The notes below the pieces were generated by a model. The model saw only the letters and a program-made list of their open reading frames with translations. It ran no database searches and was not told the origin of the DNA. Source: an uncultured Pantoea sp. (GTDB taxonomy: Bacteria; Pseudomonadota; Gammaproteobacteria; Enterobacterales; Enterobacteriaceae). From it: DNA of 64,000 nt. The DNA lies in assembly GCA_913778495.1 (NCBI GenBank), contig CAJYVD010000034.1:186001-250000 (forward strand). Direction: 5' to 3'. The translations under genes were made by a program, and so were the position numbers. Below are positions 30,385 to 38,624 of the stretch, piece after piece. The stretch's first letter is position 1; the number at the start of each line of letters is the position of its first letter.

Positions 30385-31741
30385 TGCGCAGCCCGCCGAG
30401 CTGCGGACTGCGGTCCAGCTGCAGCTGCGCGCCGTGCCACACGCATATATCACTGACCAGCGCCAAACCGATGCCCGCCCCCGGTAAGCCCTGATCGTTA
30501 AGGCGACCAAAGGGGCGCAGCGCCTGCTGCTGCTGCTCGGCAACAATGCCCGGCCCGCTGTCTTCGAGCGTCAACGTACGCTGGCACACACGGGCGGTAA
30601 TCATTCCGCCGTACGGCGTGTATTTCACCGCGTTGTCCAGCAAGTTCGCGCACAATTCAGCTAACAACACGCCGTCGCCTTGCACATCGCACGCCTCGTC
30701 GCCTTCGAAACCTAAATCTATCTGCTTGCGCCGTGCTGCGGCGTAGCTGCTGAGGCAGGCCTGTTGCACAATTTCACTGAGATTGACGCGGCTCAGGTTT
30801 TTCTCTTCCCCGTGGCGGGCTTTGATCTGCGCCAGCTGCAATAATCGCCCGGTCAGCGCGATAGTGTCATCCAGCGTGCCCCGCATACCTTCCAGGCTTT
30901 CGCGCCACTGCTGCGGATCGTCGCTGCTGAGGGCCACGCCGACCTGGGTTTTTAAGATGGTCAGCGGCGTGCGCAACTGGTGAGAGACATCGGCGCTAAA
31001 CCGCTCCTGCCGCGCCAGCAGGCCGCGCAGACGCGCCAGATGACGGTTAAACGCCGCGATCAGCGGCTGTAGCTCGGCCCACGGCAGCAGCGAAGGCAGC
31101 GGCGTCAGCTCGCCTGGCGCGCGGCGCAGCATAATACGCGACAGGCGCCGCAATGGCCGCAGCACTTTGCGCAGCAGTAAGCTGGCCAGCAGCAGCGTCA
31201 TCAGCACCAAAAAACTTTGGCTAATCAGGGCAGTGTGCAGCAAGCTTTCGGCGAAAGCGTGGCGCGAGTTCAGCGTCTCGGCAACCAGCACGAGCGCCAT
31301 GCCCTCTACGCCCTGTTCGCTAACCGGCTGCCACAGCGCGGCGACGCGAATCGGCTGCTTGCGGTAGTGCGCATCGTAAAAGTGCACCAGCGCCGGATAG
31401 GATGTCGAAAGCGGCGCATTGCGCGGCAGGCCGGGCAAATCAGGGTAGCCGGACAGCGTCTTTCCCTGCGGGGAAATAACCTGATAAAACAGCTGATCGT
31501 TCATGTTGCGCTCGAAACTGTCCAGCACCACCCACGGCACATCCACCCGCAGTTGCTGATGGCGGACTTCCAGCCGCTCCGCCACGGTGCGCGCCGACGC
31601 CAGCAGGGAACGATCGTACGCCTGATTGGCAGCCTGCATGGCGCTTTGATAATGGGTATACACCGACAGCGCCCACAGCAGGAGCAACGGTGCGCCCAGC
31701 CACACCAGCAGTTCTCCGCGCAGCGTGTTGATCAGGCGCAT
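30365..31741 (-). CDS. tctE: Sensor histidine kinase TctE
   Basis: 458 aa, resembling Salmonella TctE. A first transmembrane segment at about 11-31, a periplasmic sensor of about 135 residues, and a second transmembrane segment (SFLVLMTLLLASLLL) precede the HAMP-like linker. The phospho-accepting His is in FSADVSHQLRTPLTILK. ATPase motifs: N box ELCANLLDNAVKYTPYGG, G1 EDSGPGI, G2 GAGIGLALV. The start at 31741 overlaps tctD by 10 bp. Senses tricarboxylates in the known system. Confidence 0.92.
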   Translation of the reverse strand: MRLINTLRGELLVWLGAPLLLLWALSVYTHYQSAMQAANQAYDRSLLASARTVAERLEVRHQQLRVDVPWVVLDSFERNMNDQLFYQVISPQGKTLSGYPDLPGLPRNAPLSTSYPALVHFYDAHYRKQPIRVAALWQPVSEQGVEGMALVLVAETLNSRHAFAESLLHTALISQSFLVLMTLLLASLLLRKVLRPLRRLSRIMLRRAPGELTPLPSLLPWAELQPLIAAFNRHLARLRGLLARQERFSADVSHQLRTPLTILKTQVGVALSSDDPQQWRESLEGMRGTLDDTIALTGRLLQLAQIKARHGEEKNLSRVNLSEIVQQACLSSYAAARRKQIDLGFEGDEACDVQGDGVLLAELCANLLDNAVKYTPYGGMITARVCQRTLTLEDSGPGIVAEQQQQALRPFGRLNDQGLPGAGIGLALVSDICVWHGAQLQLDRSPQLGGLRITVRFR

Positions 31742-32403
31742 GCATGGCACTCAAGGCTGTAGCCGAGACCGCGCAGCGTGACGATCGCCACGTCGCTGCC
31801 GGCCAGCTTTTTACGCACCCGATGGACGTAAAGCTCGATACTTTCCGGACTGGCCTCATCGGTTAAGGTAAAGGTTTGTTCATACAGGTGCTGGCGCGAC
31901 ACCGGTCGGCCCGGACGCTGCATCAGCGTGGCGAGTACGCTGGCCTCGCGCGGCGTCAGCAGCAGCGGCTTGTGATTCAGCAAAAAATAGCCCTCGCTAT
32001 CGCGTTCCAACTGGCCGATGCGCTGATTTTGTAACGTCTGTCCCTGGCTACGACGCAGCAGCGCGCGCAGGCGCGCCTCCAGCTCGTCCAGCTCGAAGGG
32101 TTTGGTCAGGTAATCATCGGCACCGCCGTTTAACCCCTGCACGCGCTGTTCCAGCGCACTTTGCGCCGTCAGCAGCAGCACCGGCACCGCCTGTCCCCGT
32201 TTGCGCAATCGCGCCAGCACCGCGAGGCCATCAAGGCGCGGCAGATAAATATCCAGTACCACCAGCGCGTACTCTTCGCTTTGCAGAATGTGGTCGGCCG
32301 CTACGCCGTCGGCGACCCAATCCACCGCGAAGCCTTTTTGTGTGAGCGCCTTCTGTAACCACTTCGCCAACTCGACCGTATCTTCCACCAGTAAGAGACG
32401 CAT
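31732..32403 (-). CDS. tctD: OmpR-family response regulator TctD
   Basis: 223 aa. Receiver domain with phospho-Asp in VVLDIYLPRLDG (about residue 51) and Lys in LTKPFEL, followed by a winged-helix DNA-binding domain (LTPREASVLATLMQRPGRPV, then ESIELYVHRVRKKL). Very similar to Salmonella TctD. The ATG at 32403 follows AAGGA. Divergent from tctCBA, which it is expected to activate in response to tricarboxylates. Confidence 0.94.
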   Translation of the reverse strand: MRLLLVEDTVELAKWLQKALTQKGFAVDWVADGVAADHILQSEEYALVVLDIYLPRLDGLAVLARLRKRGQAVPVLLLTAQSALEQRVQGLNGGADDYLTKPFELDELEARLRALLRRSQGQTLQNQRIGQLERDSEGYFLLNHKPLLLTPREASVLATLMQRPGRPVSRQHLYEQTFTLTDEASPESIELYVHRVRKKLAGSDVAIVTLRGLGYSLECHACA

Positions 32404-32410
32404 ATCACAT

Positions 32411-32450
32411 CCTTTCATTTTACCCGTGGGCTGAAAGGTAAATGAAAGGT
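32411..32450. promoter_or_regulatory. Candidate TctD operator in the tctD-tctC divergent region
   Basis: Two direct copies of TGAAAGGT (32432-32439 and 32443-32450) are spaced exactly 11 bp apart, and a third, inverted CCTTTCA (32411-32417) overlaps the tctD ribosome binding site. The inverted arms extend to CTTTCATTTTACC/GGTAAATGAAAG. Direct repeats at helical spacing are the usual OmpR-family binding pattern; autoregulation of tctD would follow. Confidence 0.6.
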
Positions 32451-32520
32451 TGCTGTTTTAACAATTCAGCAACCGTGAATTTTGGGTAGCAATCACATAC
32501 TGGAAGAGAGAGTGAAACGA

Positions 32521-33501
32521 ATGATGAGAAAAACACTACGCGGCCTGGTGACCACAACCCTGCTTGCCATGACCGTTTCTGCCGCGTGCGCCGCTGCACC
32601 GGATCGCACCGAGTGTATCGCGCCGGCAAAACCTGGCGGTGGATTCGATCTTACCTGCAAACTGATCCAAGTTTCGCTGCAGGAAACCGGACAAATTCAG
32701 TCACCGATGCGCGTCACGTATATGCCCGGCGGCGTTGGCGCGGTGGCCTACAACGCGATTATCGCCCAGCGTCCGGCGGAAGCAGGCACGCTGGTGGCGT
32801 TTTCAGGCGGATCGCTGCTGAATCTGGCGCAGGGCAAATTTGGCCGCTACAGCGAAAGCGACGTGCGCTGGCTGGCGGCGGTCGCCACGGATTATGGCAT
32901 TGTGGCGGTGCGCCACGATGCGCCGTGGCAAAACCTCAATGAATTGATGGCCGCCATGAAAAAGGATCCCACCAAAGTGGTGGTGGGCGCGGGCGCCTCG
33001 ATTGGCAGCCAGGACTGGATGAAAACGGCGGTGCTGGCGCGTAAATCAGACATCGATCCGCGCAAAATGCGCTATGTGGCCTTTGAAGGCGGCGGCGAGG
33101 CGGTGACTGCGCTGCTCGGCAACCATATTCAGGTGGTATCAGGTGACATGAGTGAGATGGTGCCACACCTGCAGGCGGGCAAGCTGCGCGTGCTGGCGGT
33201 CATGGCGGATAAACGCCTGCCGGACGAATTAGCGAACGTGCCCACCGCCAAAGAACAAGGCTATGACATGACCTGGCCGATTATTCGCGGGTACTACCTT
33301 GGCCCGAAAGTCAGCGATGCCGATTACCAGTGGTGGCAGGACGCCTTTAAAAAGCTGGTGGCCACGCCGGAATTTCAGAAGCAGCGCGCGCAGCGCGGCC
33401 TGTTTGAATTCAATCTGTTTGGCAGCGAACTGGACGCTTACGTGAAAAAACAGGTAGCTGATTACCGTGAGCAAGCCAAATCCTTTGGCCTGGCGAAATA
33501 G
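32521..33501 (+). CDS. tctC: Tricarboxylate-binding periplasmic protein TctC
   Basis: 326 aa with a signal peptide ending AACA-A near residue 22. Bug/TctC-family solute-binding protein of the tripartite tricarboxylate transporter. The mature part retains CIAPAKPGGGFDLTCKLI, TYMPGGVGAVAYN and GAGASIGSQDWMK, near-identical to Salmonella TctC, suggesting citrate or related tricarboxylates. Start at 32521 has GGAAGAGAGAG 8 nt upstream; the adjacent ATG at 32524 is an alternative. First gene of tctCBA. Confidence 0.94.
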   Translation: MMRKTLRGLVTTTLLAMTVSAACAAAPDRTECIAPAKPGGGFDLTCKLIQVSLQETGQIQSPMRVTYMPGGVGAVAYNAIIAQRPAEAGTLVAFSGGSLLNLAQGKFGRYSESDVRWLAAVATDYGIVAVRHDAPWQNLNELMAAMKKDPTKVVVGAGASIGSQDWMKTAVLARKSDIDPRKMRYVAFEGGGEAVTALLGNHIQVVSGDMSEMVPHLQAGKLRVLAVMADKRLPDELANVPTAKEQGYDMTWPIIRGYYLGPKVSDADYQWWQDAFKKLVATPEFQKQRAQRGLFEFNLFGSELDAYVKKQVADYREQAKSFGLAK

Positions 33502-33512
33502 CGGAGGCGACG

Positions 33513-33944
33513 ATGAGCGATCGTATTTTTGCTGGCCTGTGGCTGGCGCTGTGTGTGGCCGGGCTGTTCATTGCCTGGCAGATCCAGAGCGAATACAGCT
33601 ACGAGCCGGTTGGCCCGCGCCCGTTTCCGATGCTGCTGCTGGGATTGATGGCAATCTGCGCCGTGATGATGCTGGTGCGTAAACCCGACACGGTGCAGTG
33701 GCCAAATGCGACCACCTTGAAAAAGCTGGCGCTGCTGTGCGTAATGCTGGCCGTCTACAGCTGGCTGTTTGAACGGCTGGGGTTTGCTATCTGCACCGCT
33801 CTGCTGACCTTTGGCATCGGCCTGCTGTTTGGCGCACGCGCCTGGGCCGCCGCGCTGTCGGGTGTGGTGATGGGCAGCGCCCTGTTCTACGCCTTTGATC
33901 GTTTACTGGACGTCACGCTGCCGGTTGGCAGCTGGCTGAGCTAA
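33513..33944 (+). CDS. tctB: Tripartite tricarboxylate transporter small subunit TctB
   Basis: 143 aa with four hydrophobic segments, the small membrane subunit of the TTT transporter. The motif SYEPVGPRPFPMLLLGLM is typical of TctB. Starts 11 bp after tctC and ends 11 bp before tctA. Confidence 0.93.
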   Translation: MSDRIFAGLWLALCVAGLFIAWQIQSEYSYEPVGPRPFPMLLLGLMAICAVMMLVRKPDTVQWPNATTLKKLALLCVMLAVYSWLFERLGFAICTALLTFGIGLLFGARAWAAALSGVVMGSALFYAFDRLLDVTLPVGSWLS

Positions 33945-33955
33945 CCGGAGTCATT

Positions 33956-35464
33956 ATGGATACCTGGTCTTTTTTGATGCAGGGTTTTGCGGTCGCCATG
34001 ACGCCCGAAAACCTGATGATTGCGCTGATCGGCTGTTTTATCGGTACGGTGGTGGGATTGCTGCCGGGGCTCGGCCCCATCAACGGCGTTGCCATTCTGA
34101 TGCCGCTGGCCTTTGCGCTGCACCTGCCGGCGGAGTCGGCCCTGATCTTGTTGGCAACGGTGTATATCGGCTGCGAATATGGCGGTCGTATCTCCTCCAT
34201 CCTGCTGAACGTGCCGGGCGATGCTGGTGCGATCATGACGGCGCTGGACGGCTACCCCATGGCGCAGCAGGGTAAAGCGGGCGTAGCGCTGTCGATTTCC
34301 GCCGTCAGCTCCTTTATCGGCTCCACTATCGCCATCCTCGGTATTATTTTGTTCGCCCCCCTGTTGGCCAACTGGTCGCTGGCGTTCGGACCGGCGGAAT
34401 ATTTCGCCCTGATGGTGTTCGCGATTGCCTGCCTCGGCAGCATGATGAGTCACAATCCGCTGAAGTCGTTTCTCGCCGCGCTGATAGGACTGGGCATGGC
34501 CACCGTGGGCGTGGATGCCAACACCGGCGTATATCGTTTCACCTTCGAGAGCGTGCACTTATCAGATGGCATCCAGTTTGTGGTGGTGGTGATTGGCCTG
34601 TTCTCCGTCAGCGAAATTCTGCTGATGCTCGAGTCCACCAGCGGCGGACAGAAACTGGTGCGCGCCAGCGGCCGCATGATGTTCAATATGAAGGAAGCGG
34701 CGCAGTCCACCGGCGCCACGCTGCGCTCGTCGTTTATTGGCTTCTTTGTGGGCATCCTGCCCGGCGCCGGCGCCACCATCGCCAGCGCCATCGCCTACAT
34801 GACCGAGAAGAAAATCAGCGGCAGCGATCAGTTTGGTAAAGGAGATATTCGCGGCGTGGCGGCACCGGAAGCAGCCAATAACGCCTCCGCCTGTGGTTCA
34901 TTTATTCCGATGCTCACCCTCGGCATCCCCGGTTCCGGCACTACCGCCGTGATGGTGGGCGCACTGACGCTGTATAACATCACGCCGGGTCCGGCCATGT
35001 TTACCGAACAGCCCGACATTGTTTGGGGCCTGATTGCCGCGCTGCTGATTGGTAACGTGATGCTGCTGGTGATGAACATTCCGATGATCAACATCTTCGC
35101 GCGCATGCTCGCTATCCCGCTGTGGTTCCTGGTACCGGCGATTGCGGCGATCTCCGCAGTTGGCGTTTACGCGGTGCATAGCACCACCTTTGATCTGCTG
35201 CTGATGGTGGGGCTGGGCATCTTCGGTTATATCCTGCGCAAAATGGATTTCCCGATGTCGCCGCTGATCCTCGGCTTCGTGCTGGGTGAAATGCTGGAGC
35301 AGAACCTGCGTCGCGCACTCTCAATCAGCAACGGTGAGCTGCCGATCCTGTGGGAAAGCCCCATTTCCAAGGTGCTGATGGTGCTGGCTATCGCCGTGCT
35401 GGTGATACCGCCGCTGTGGAAACGCCTGCGTCGCAAGCGCCTGCAAACGGCTGACGTAAAATAA
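33956..35464 (+). CDS. tctA: Tripartite tricarboxylate transporter large subunit TctA
   Basis: 502 aa, about 11-12 transmembrane helices; the main permease of the TTT transporter. Conserved TctA segments: GTVVGLLPGLGPINGVAILM, SILLNVPGDAGAIMTALDG, and PGAGATIASAIAYMTEKK. Completes the tctCBA operon and is followed by a terminator. Confidence 0.96.
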   Translation: MDTWSFLMQGFAVAMTPENLMIALIGCFIGTVVGLLPGLGPINGVAILMPLAFALHLPAESALILLATVYIGCEYGGRISSILLNVPGDAGAIMTALDGYPMAQQGKAGVALSISAVSSFIGSTIAILGIILFAPLLANWSLAFGPAEYFALMVFAIACLGSMMSHNPLKSFLAALIGLGMATVGVDANTGVYRFTFESVHLSDGIQFVVVVIGLFSVSEILLMLESTSGGQKLVRASGRMMFNMKEAAQSTGATLRSSFIGFFVGILPGAGATIASAIAYMTEKKISGSDQFGKGDIRGVAAPEAANNASACGSFIPMLTLGIPGSGTTAVMVGALTLYNITPGPAMFTEQPDIVWGLIAALLIGNVMLLVMNIPMINIFARMLAIPLWFLVPAIAAISAVGVYAVHSTTFDLLLMVGLGIFGYILRKMDFPMSPLILGFVLGEMLEQNLRRALSISNGELPILWESPISKVLMVLAIAVLVIPPLWKRLRRKRLQTADVK

Positions 35465-35492
35465 ATCGCTGCCTGCGCCCGACTACTGTTAC

Positions 35493-35521
35493 CGCCCCCG
35501 TGGATTTCCCGGGGGCTTTTG
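35493..35521 (+). terminator. Rho-independent terminator of tctCBA
   Basis: GCCCCCG (35494-35500) pairs with CGGGGGC (35510-35516), followed by TTTT, 30 bp after the tctA stop. Confidence 0.8.
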
Positions 35522-35583
35522 CTATCATATGGCCTCGTTTTTCCGGCGCACCCGGATCTGACCTCGTTTTCAAGGATTCCGCC

Positions 35584-36615
35584 ATGCAACCTCTCAGCGG
35601 TCCCGGTGTGCCCGCGGGCGATCGTTCACCTCTTACCGATGCCTCTGGCGCGTTACGCCCCGGCGGTCCGGCCGGCGAGCAGCCGTTATCACCCGCCCAG
35701 CGCACCACGCTGGAGCGTTTGATTGTGCGCATCCTGTCGCTGAGCACGCTTAAAGCACCGGAACTCTGGGCAGGCGTGCGTCATGAAGTCGGGGTAAAGA
35801 GCGATGGCGAGCTGCAGTCGCGCCATTTTCCCGCAGCCGAGCAGTATCTGAATAATCGCCTGACCCAGGTGCAAAACAGCCACGCTACGCGCCAGCTTCA
35901 ACAGCAATTGATGGAGAAACTGCCGCAGGGCAACAATCGTCAGGCGGTCAGTGATTTTATTCGTCAGCAGTTTAACCAAACGGTGCTCAGCGCTCTGACG
36001 CAGGACCAGCTGCGGCAGGTATTGACCATGCTGCAAAACGGGCAGATGGCCATTCCGCAGCCGCAGCAGACGCGCGTGTCGGATCGCACGCTGTTACCCG
36101 CCGAGCAGCAGGCGCTTAATCAACAGGTCACGCGCCTCGCGGCCGCCACCGGTGAGTCACCGGTGAAGCTGCTGGCTGACACCCTGAAACTGGCGAACCT
36201 GAAAAGTGGCGATCCGATACCTTCGCGTCACTTCCCGCTGTTATCGCAATATCTGCACGTACGTCAGACCTTGAGTCAGCACAGCGCACCGACGCTGCAA
36301 ATGCTGGAGAGTTCGCTCAAACAGCCGATGAGTCAGGATGAGCAGCGACTGCTGGAGGAGTACAGCCTGCAGCGCTTCCAGGCTACGCCGCAAACGGTGC
36401 TCACCACCGCGCAAACGCAGGATCTGTTGAACCTGCTGTTCTCTCGCCGTCTGGAGCGCAGCAGCGAACAGCCGCTGGCTGACAGCGCACTGAATCCGCA
36501 GCCGATCTGGTCGCCGCTGGTGCCAATTCTGCCGCGCCCGCTGGCACAGCGCCCGATGCTCACGTTAGCGCTTGCCCTGGCGCTGGCCTTTTTCCTGATC
36601 TGGCTACTGGTGTAA
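35584..36615 (+). CDS. flk: Flagellar assembly regulator Flk
   Basis: 343 aa (E. coli 331). Membrane-anchored protein that couples flagellar P- and L-ring assembly to hook-filament substrate switching. Soluble Gln-rich body with the motif SRHFPAAEQYLNNRL and IPQPQQ, and a single C-terminal transmembrane segment (LTLALALALAFFLIWLLV). The ATG at 35584 has AAGGA 7 nt upstream. Variable Pro/Gly-rich N-terminus. In E. coli it follows pdxB directly; here about 6 kb of tct and eamA genes intervene. Confidence 0.92.
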   Translation: MQPLSGPGVPAGDRSPLTDASGALRPGGPAGEQPLSPAQRTTLERLIVRILSLSTLKAPELWAGVRHEVGVKSDGELQSRHFPAAEQYLNNRLTQVQNSHATRQLQQQLMEKLPQGNNRQAVSDFIRQQFNQTVLSALTQDQLRQVLTMLQNGQMAIPQPQQTRVSDRTLLPAEQQALNQQVTRLAAATGESPVKLLADTLKLANLKSGDPIPSRHFPLLSQYLHVRQTLSQHSAPTLQMLESSLKQPMSQDEQRLLEEYSLQRFQATPQTVLTTAQTQDLLNLLFSRRLERSSEQPLADSALNPQPIWSPLVPILPRPLAQRPMLTLALALALAFFLIWLLV

Positions 36616-36616
36616 T

Positions 36617-37060
36617 TTAGCAGCCGCACGCCGCGCCCGCGCGCGGCGACGGCCATTCACCCGGAGCACTGCCCCCTGCCAGCGGATGCCCGTCACGCTT
36701 CCAAAAATCTAGCCCGCCGATCAGCTCTTTGACCTGGAAGCCCAGCGAAGCCAGTTTGAGTGCGGCCTTGGTGGAGCCATTACAGCCGATTCCGTCACAG
36801 TAGGTGATATAGACCTTGTCGGGATCGAGTGCGGCAACCGTGGCGGCGTTCATGGTGCGGTGGGGAAACGAGATCGCGCCGCAAATGTGTCCGCGCTGAT
36901 AGGCTTCGCTGGCGCGCGCATCGATCACCACGATCTCCGTCACGCCTTGCGCCAAATCCTCTGCCACATCCCAGGCATCGGCGTAATGGGCCAGTTTTTG
37001 CTCAAGCCATGCAACGCTCTGCGCGGCGCTGGTGGGGGGAAAATGTAATACCGATGACAT
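36617..37060 (-). CDS. Rhodanese-domain protein
   Basis: 147 aa single rhodanese domain (about residues 20-130). The conserved first half has VVIDARASEAYQRGHICGAISFPHR, and the active-site loop reads YCDGIGCNGSTKAALKLA, with two candidate cysteines rather than the classical CxxGxR loop. The tail ends GAACGC. Likely a small sulfurtransferase or thiol-handling protein; the substrate is unknown. GGAG lies 7 nt before the ATG. Divergent from a MocR-type regulator with a palindromic operator between them. Convergent with flk, one base apart. Confidence 0.82.
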   Translation of the reverse strand: MSSVLHFPPTSAAQSVAWLEQKLAHYADAWDVAEDLAQGVTEIVVIDARASEAYQRGHICGAISFPHRTMNAATVAALDPDKVYITYCDGIGCNGSTKAALKLASLGFQVKELIGGLDFWKRDGHPLAGGSAPGEWPSPRAGAACGC

Positions 37061-37095
37061 AACGCGCTCCTGCTGTGAATTTCCTGCAGTTTACG

Positions 37096-37145
37096 GCAAA
37101 GTGGTCTGCTGAAAGAGACCACTTTGCGCGGCGTAATAAGACCAC
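37096..37145. promoter_or_regulatory. Inverted repeat plus half-site: MocR/PdxR-type operator
   Basis: Perfect 12-bp arms GCAAAGTGGTCT (37096-37107) and AGACCACTTTGC (37116-37127) with an 8-nt spacer, plus a third AGACCAC at 37139-37145, 23 bp after the second and just before the regulator ATG. The AAAGTGG core resembles the motif I recall for PdxR-family regulators. It probably controls both divergent genes. Confidence 0.7.
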
Positions 37146-37146
37146 A

Positions 37147-38580
37147 ATGACTCACTCCTTATTGTCCCTTTTTCATCAGCAGACCGGCGGGGGGCGGCGG
37201 GCGCGTTTGTGCCGCACGCTGCGTCAGGCCATTGTGAGCGGTCATCTGCGCCACGGGCAACGATTGCCGTCCAGCCGTCAGCTGGCCCTCGATTTAGCGC
37301 TGTCGCGCGTGACGGTAGAGGCGGCGTACGCACAGTTGGAAAGCGAAGGTTATCTTCAACGGCACGCCGGGCGCGGCACCTTTGTGCTGATTGACGTCGT
37401 GCCGCCGACGCCAGCGCGGCTGCCGCAGCCTGCTCCGGCGTTTTCGCGGCGCGGTCAACAGGTGCTGGACACCGGCGGCTGTCAGGATCCGCCGTTTCCC
37501 CACGCTTTTGCTGCGGGCTCGCCCGAACTGCGCGCCTTTCCCCACGCGCAGTGGCAGCGCATCAGCCATCAAGTGCAGCGCACGCTGGGCAGTCGTGCAA
37601 TGGGCTACGGCGATCCGCTGGGCTATGCGCCGCTGCGCCAGGCGGTGGCTAATTACCTTGCGCTCGCGCGCGGCGTGCGCTGCAGCGCAGAACAGATTGT
37701 GATTCTCACCAGCTCACAACAGGCGCTACAGCTGCTGGCCATGCTGTTTCTGGACAGCGGTGACAGCGTATGGCTGGAAGAGCCCGGCTATCCGGGCGCG
37801 CGTAACGCCTTTGTAGCAGCGGGTGCAACCTGTCGGGCGATGCCGCTGGACGGCGAAGGCGCGGTGCCGCTCGAGGGCAGCGCAAAGCTGGTGTATTTGA
37901 CGCCGGGACATCACTATCCCAGCGGCACGGCGATGAGCCTTGCGCGCCGCCTGCAGTGGCTTAATTGGGCGCAGCAGCAGCAAAGCTGGCTGATTGAAGA
38001 CGATTACAACGGCGAGTTTCATTTTGATGAGCGCCCTGCCCCCGCGCTGCAAAGTCTGCGGGTTGAGAGCCGGGTGATCTGTCTGGGCACCTTTTCGAAA
38101 ACGCTGTTTCCGTCGCTGCGGCTGGCATGGATGGTACTGCCCACGGCGCTGGTGGCACCGCTGGGGCGCGCGCGCAGCGTGATGGACGGGCACAGCGCGC
38201 TGCTGCCACAGGCGGTGACCGCCGAGTTTTTGCAGCAGGGCTACTTTGCCAGCCATCTGCGCTTGATGCGCCAGCTTTATCACAGCCGACGTGACCGTTT
38301 ACTGCAGGAGCTCAACACGCGCCTGCAACCGTGGCTGACGCCGATGCCCAGCGCGGGCGGGCTGCAATTAACCGTGATACTCAACCAAGGTGATGAGGCG
38401 CGTTTGACGCAGCTGGCGCAGGAAAGTGGGCTAGTACTGCCGCGTTTATCACCGCTCTACAGCGGATCGGTGCGTCAATCAGGCTGGATACTGGGCTTTG
38501 CCGCGCTGACGCCGGGCGAAATCACGCGCGCCTGCGACACACTGGCAAAGCTACTTGCGCGCGTGCTACCCAGCGCATAA
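37147..38580 (+). CDS. MocR/PdxR-family transcriptional regulator with aminotransferase domain
   Basis: 477 aa. N-terminal GntR-type winged helix (about 15-85: GQRLPSSRQLALDLALSRVT, then LESEGYLQRHAGRGTFV) fused to a fold-type I aminotransferase domain whose PLP lysine is K318 in GTFSKTLFPSLRLAW. Members sense PLP or its amino acid adducts and regulate vitamin B6, taurine, GABA or transport genes. ATG at 37147 is preferred because the start at 37075 lies within the operator. Divergent from the rhodanese gene. It could be a PdxR ortholog, but no pdxST is seen nearby. Confidence 0.88.
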   Translation: MTHSLLSLFHQQTGGGRRARLCRTLRQAIVSGHLRHGQRLPSSRQLALDLALSRVTVEAAYAQLESEGYLQRHAGRGTFVLIDVVPPTPARLPQPAPAFSRRGQQVLDTGGCQDPPFPHAFAAGSPELRAFPHAQWQRISHQVQRTLGSRAMGYGDPLGYAPLRQAVANYLALARGVRCSAEQIVILTSSQQALQLLAMLFLDSGDSVWLEEPGYPGARNAFVAAGATCRAMPLDGEGAVPLEGSAKLVYLTPGHHYPSGTAMSLARRLQWLNWAQQQQSWLIEDDYNGEFHFDERPAPALQSLRVESRVICLGTFSKTLFPSLRLAWMVLPTALVAPLGRARSVMDGHSALLPQAVTAEFLQQGYFASHLRLMRQLYHSRRDRLLQELNTRLQPWLTPMPSAGGLQLTVILNQGDEARLTQLAQESGLVLPRLSPLYSGSVRQSGWILGFAALTPGEITRACDTLAKLLARVLPSA

Positions 38581-38605
38581 AAAAAGGGCCGGATTAACCG
38601 GCCCT
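38579..38605 (-). terminator. Rho-independent terminator of fabB
   Basis: Minus-strand GGGCCGG-N5-CCGGCCC followed by seven T residues, 20 bp after the fabB stop and abutting the end of the convergent regulator gene. Confidence 0.9.
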
Positions 38606-38624
38606 CAGAGAGATGTTCGGCGTA

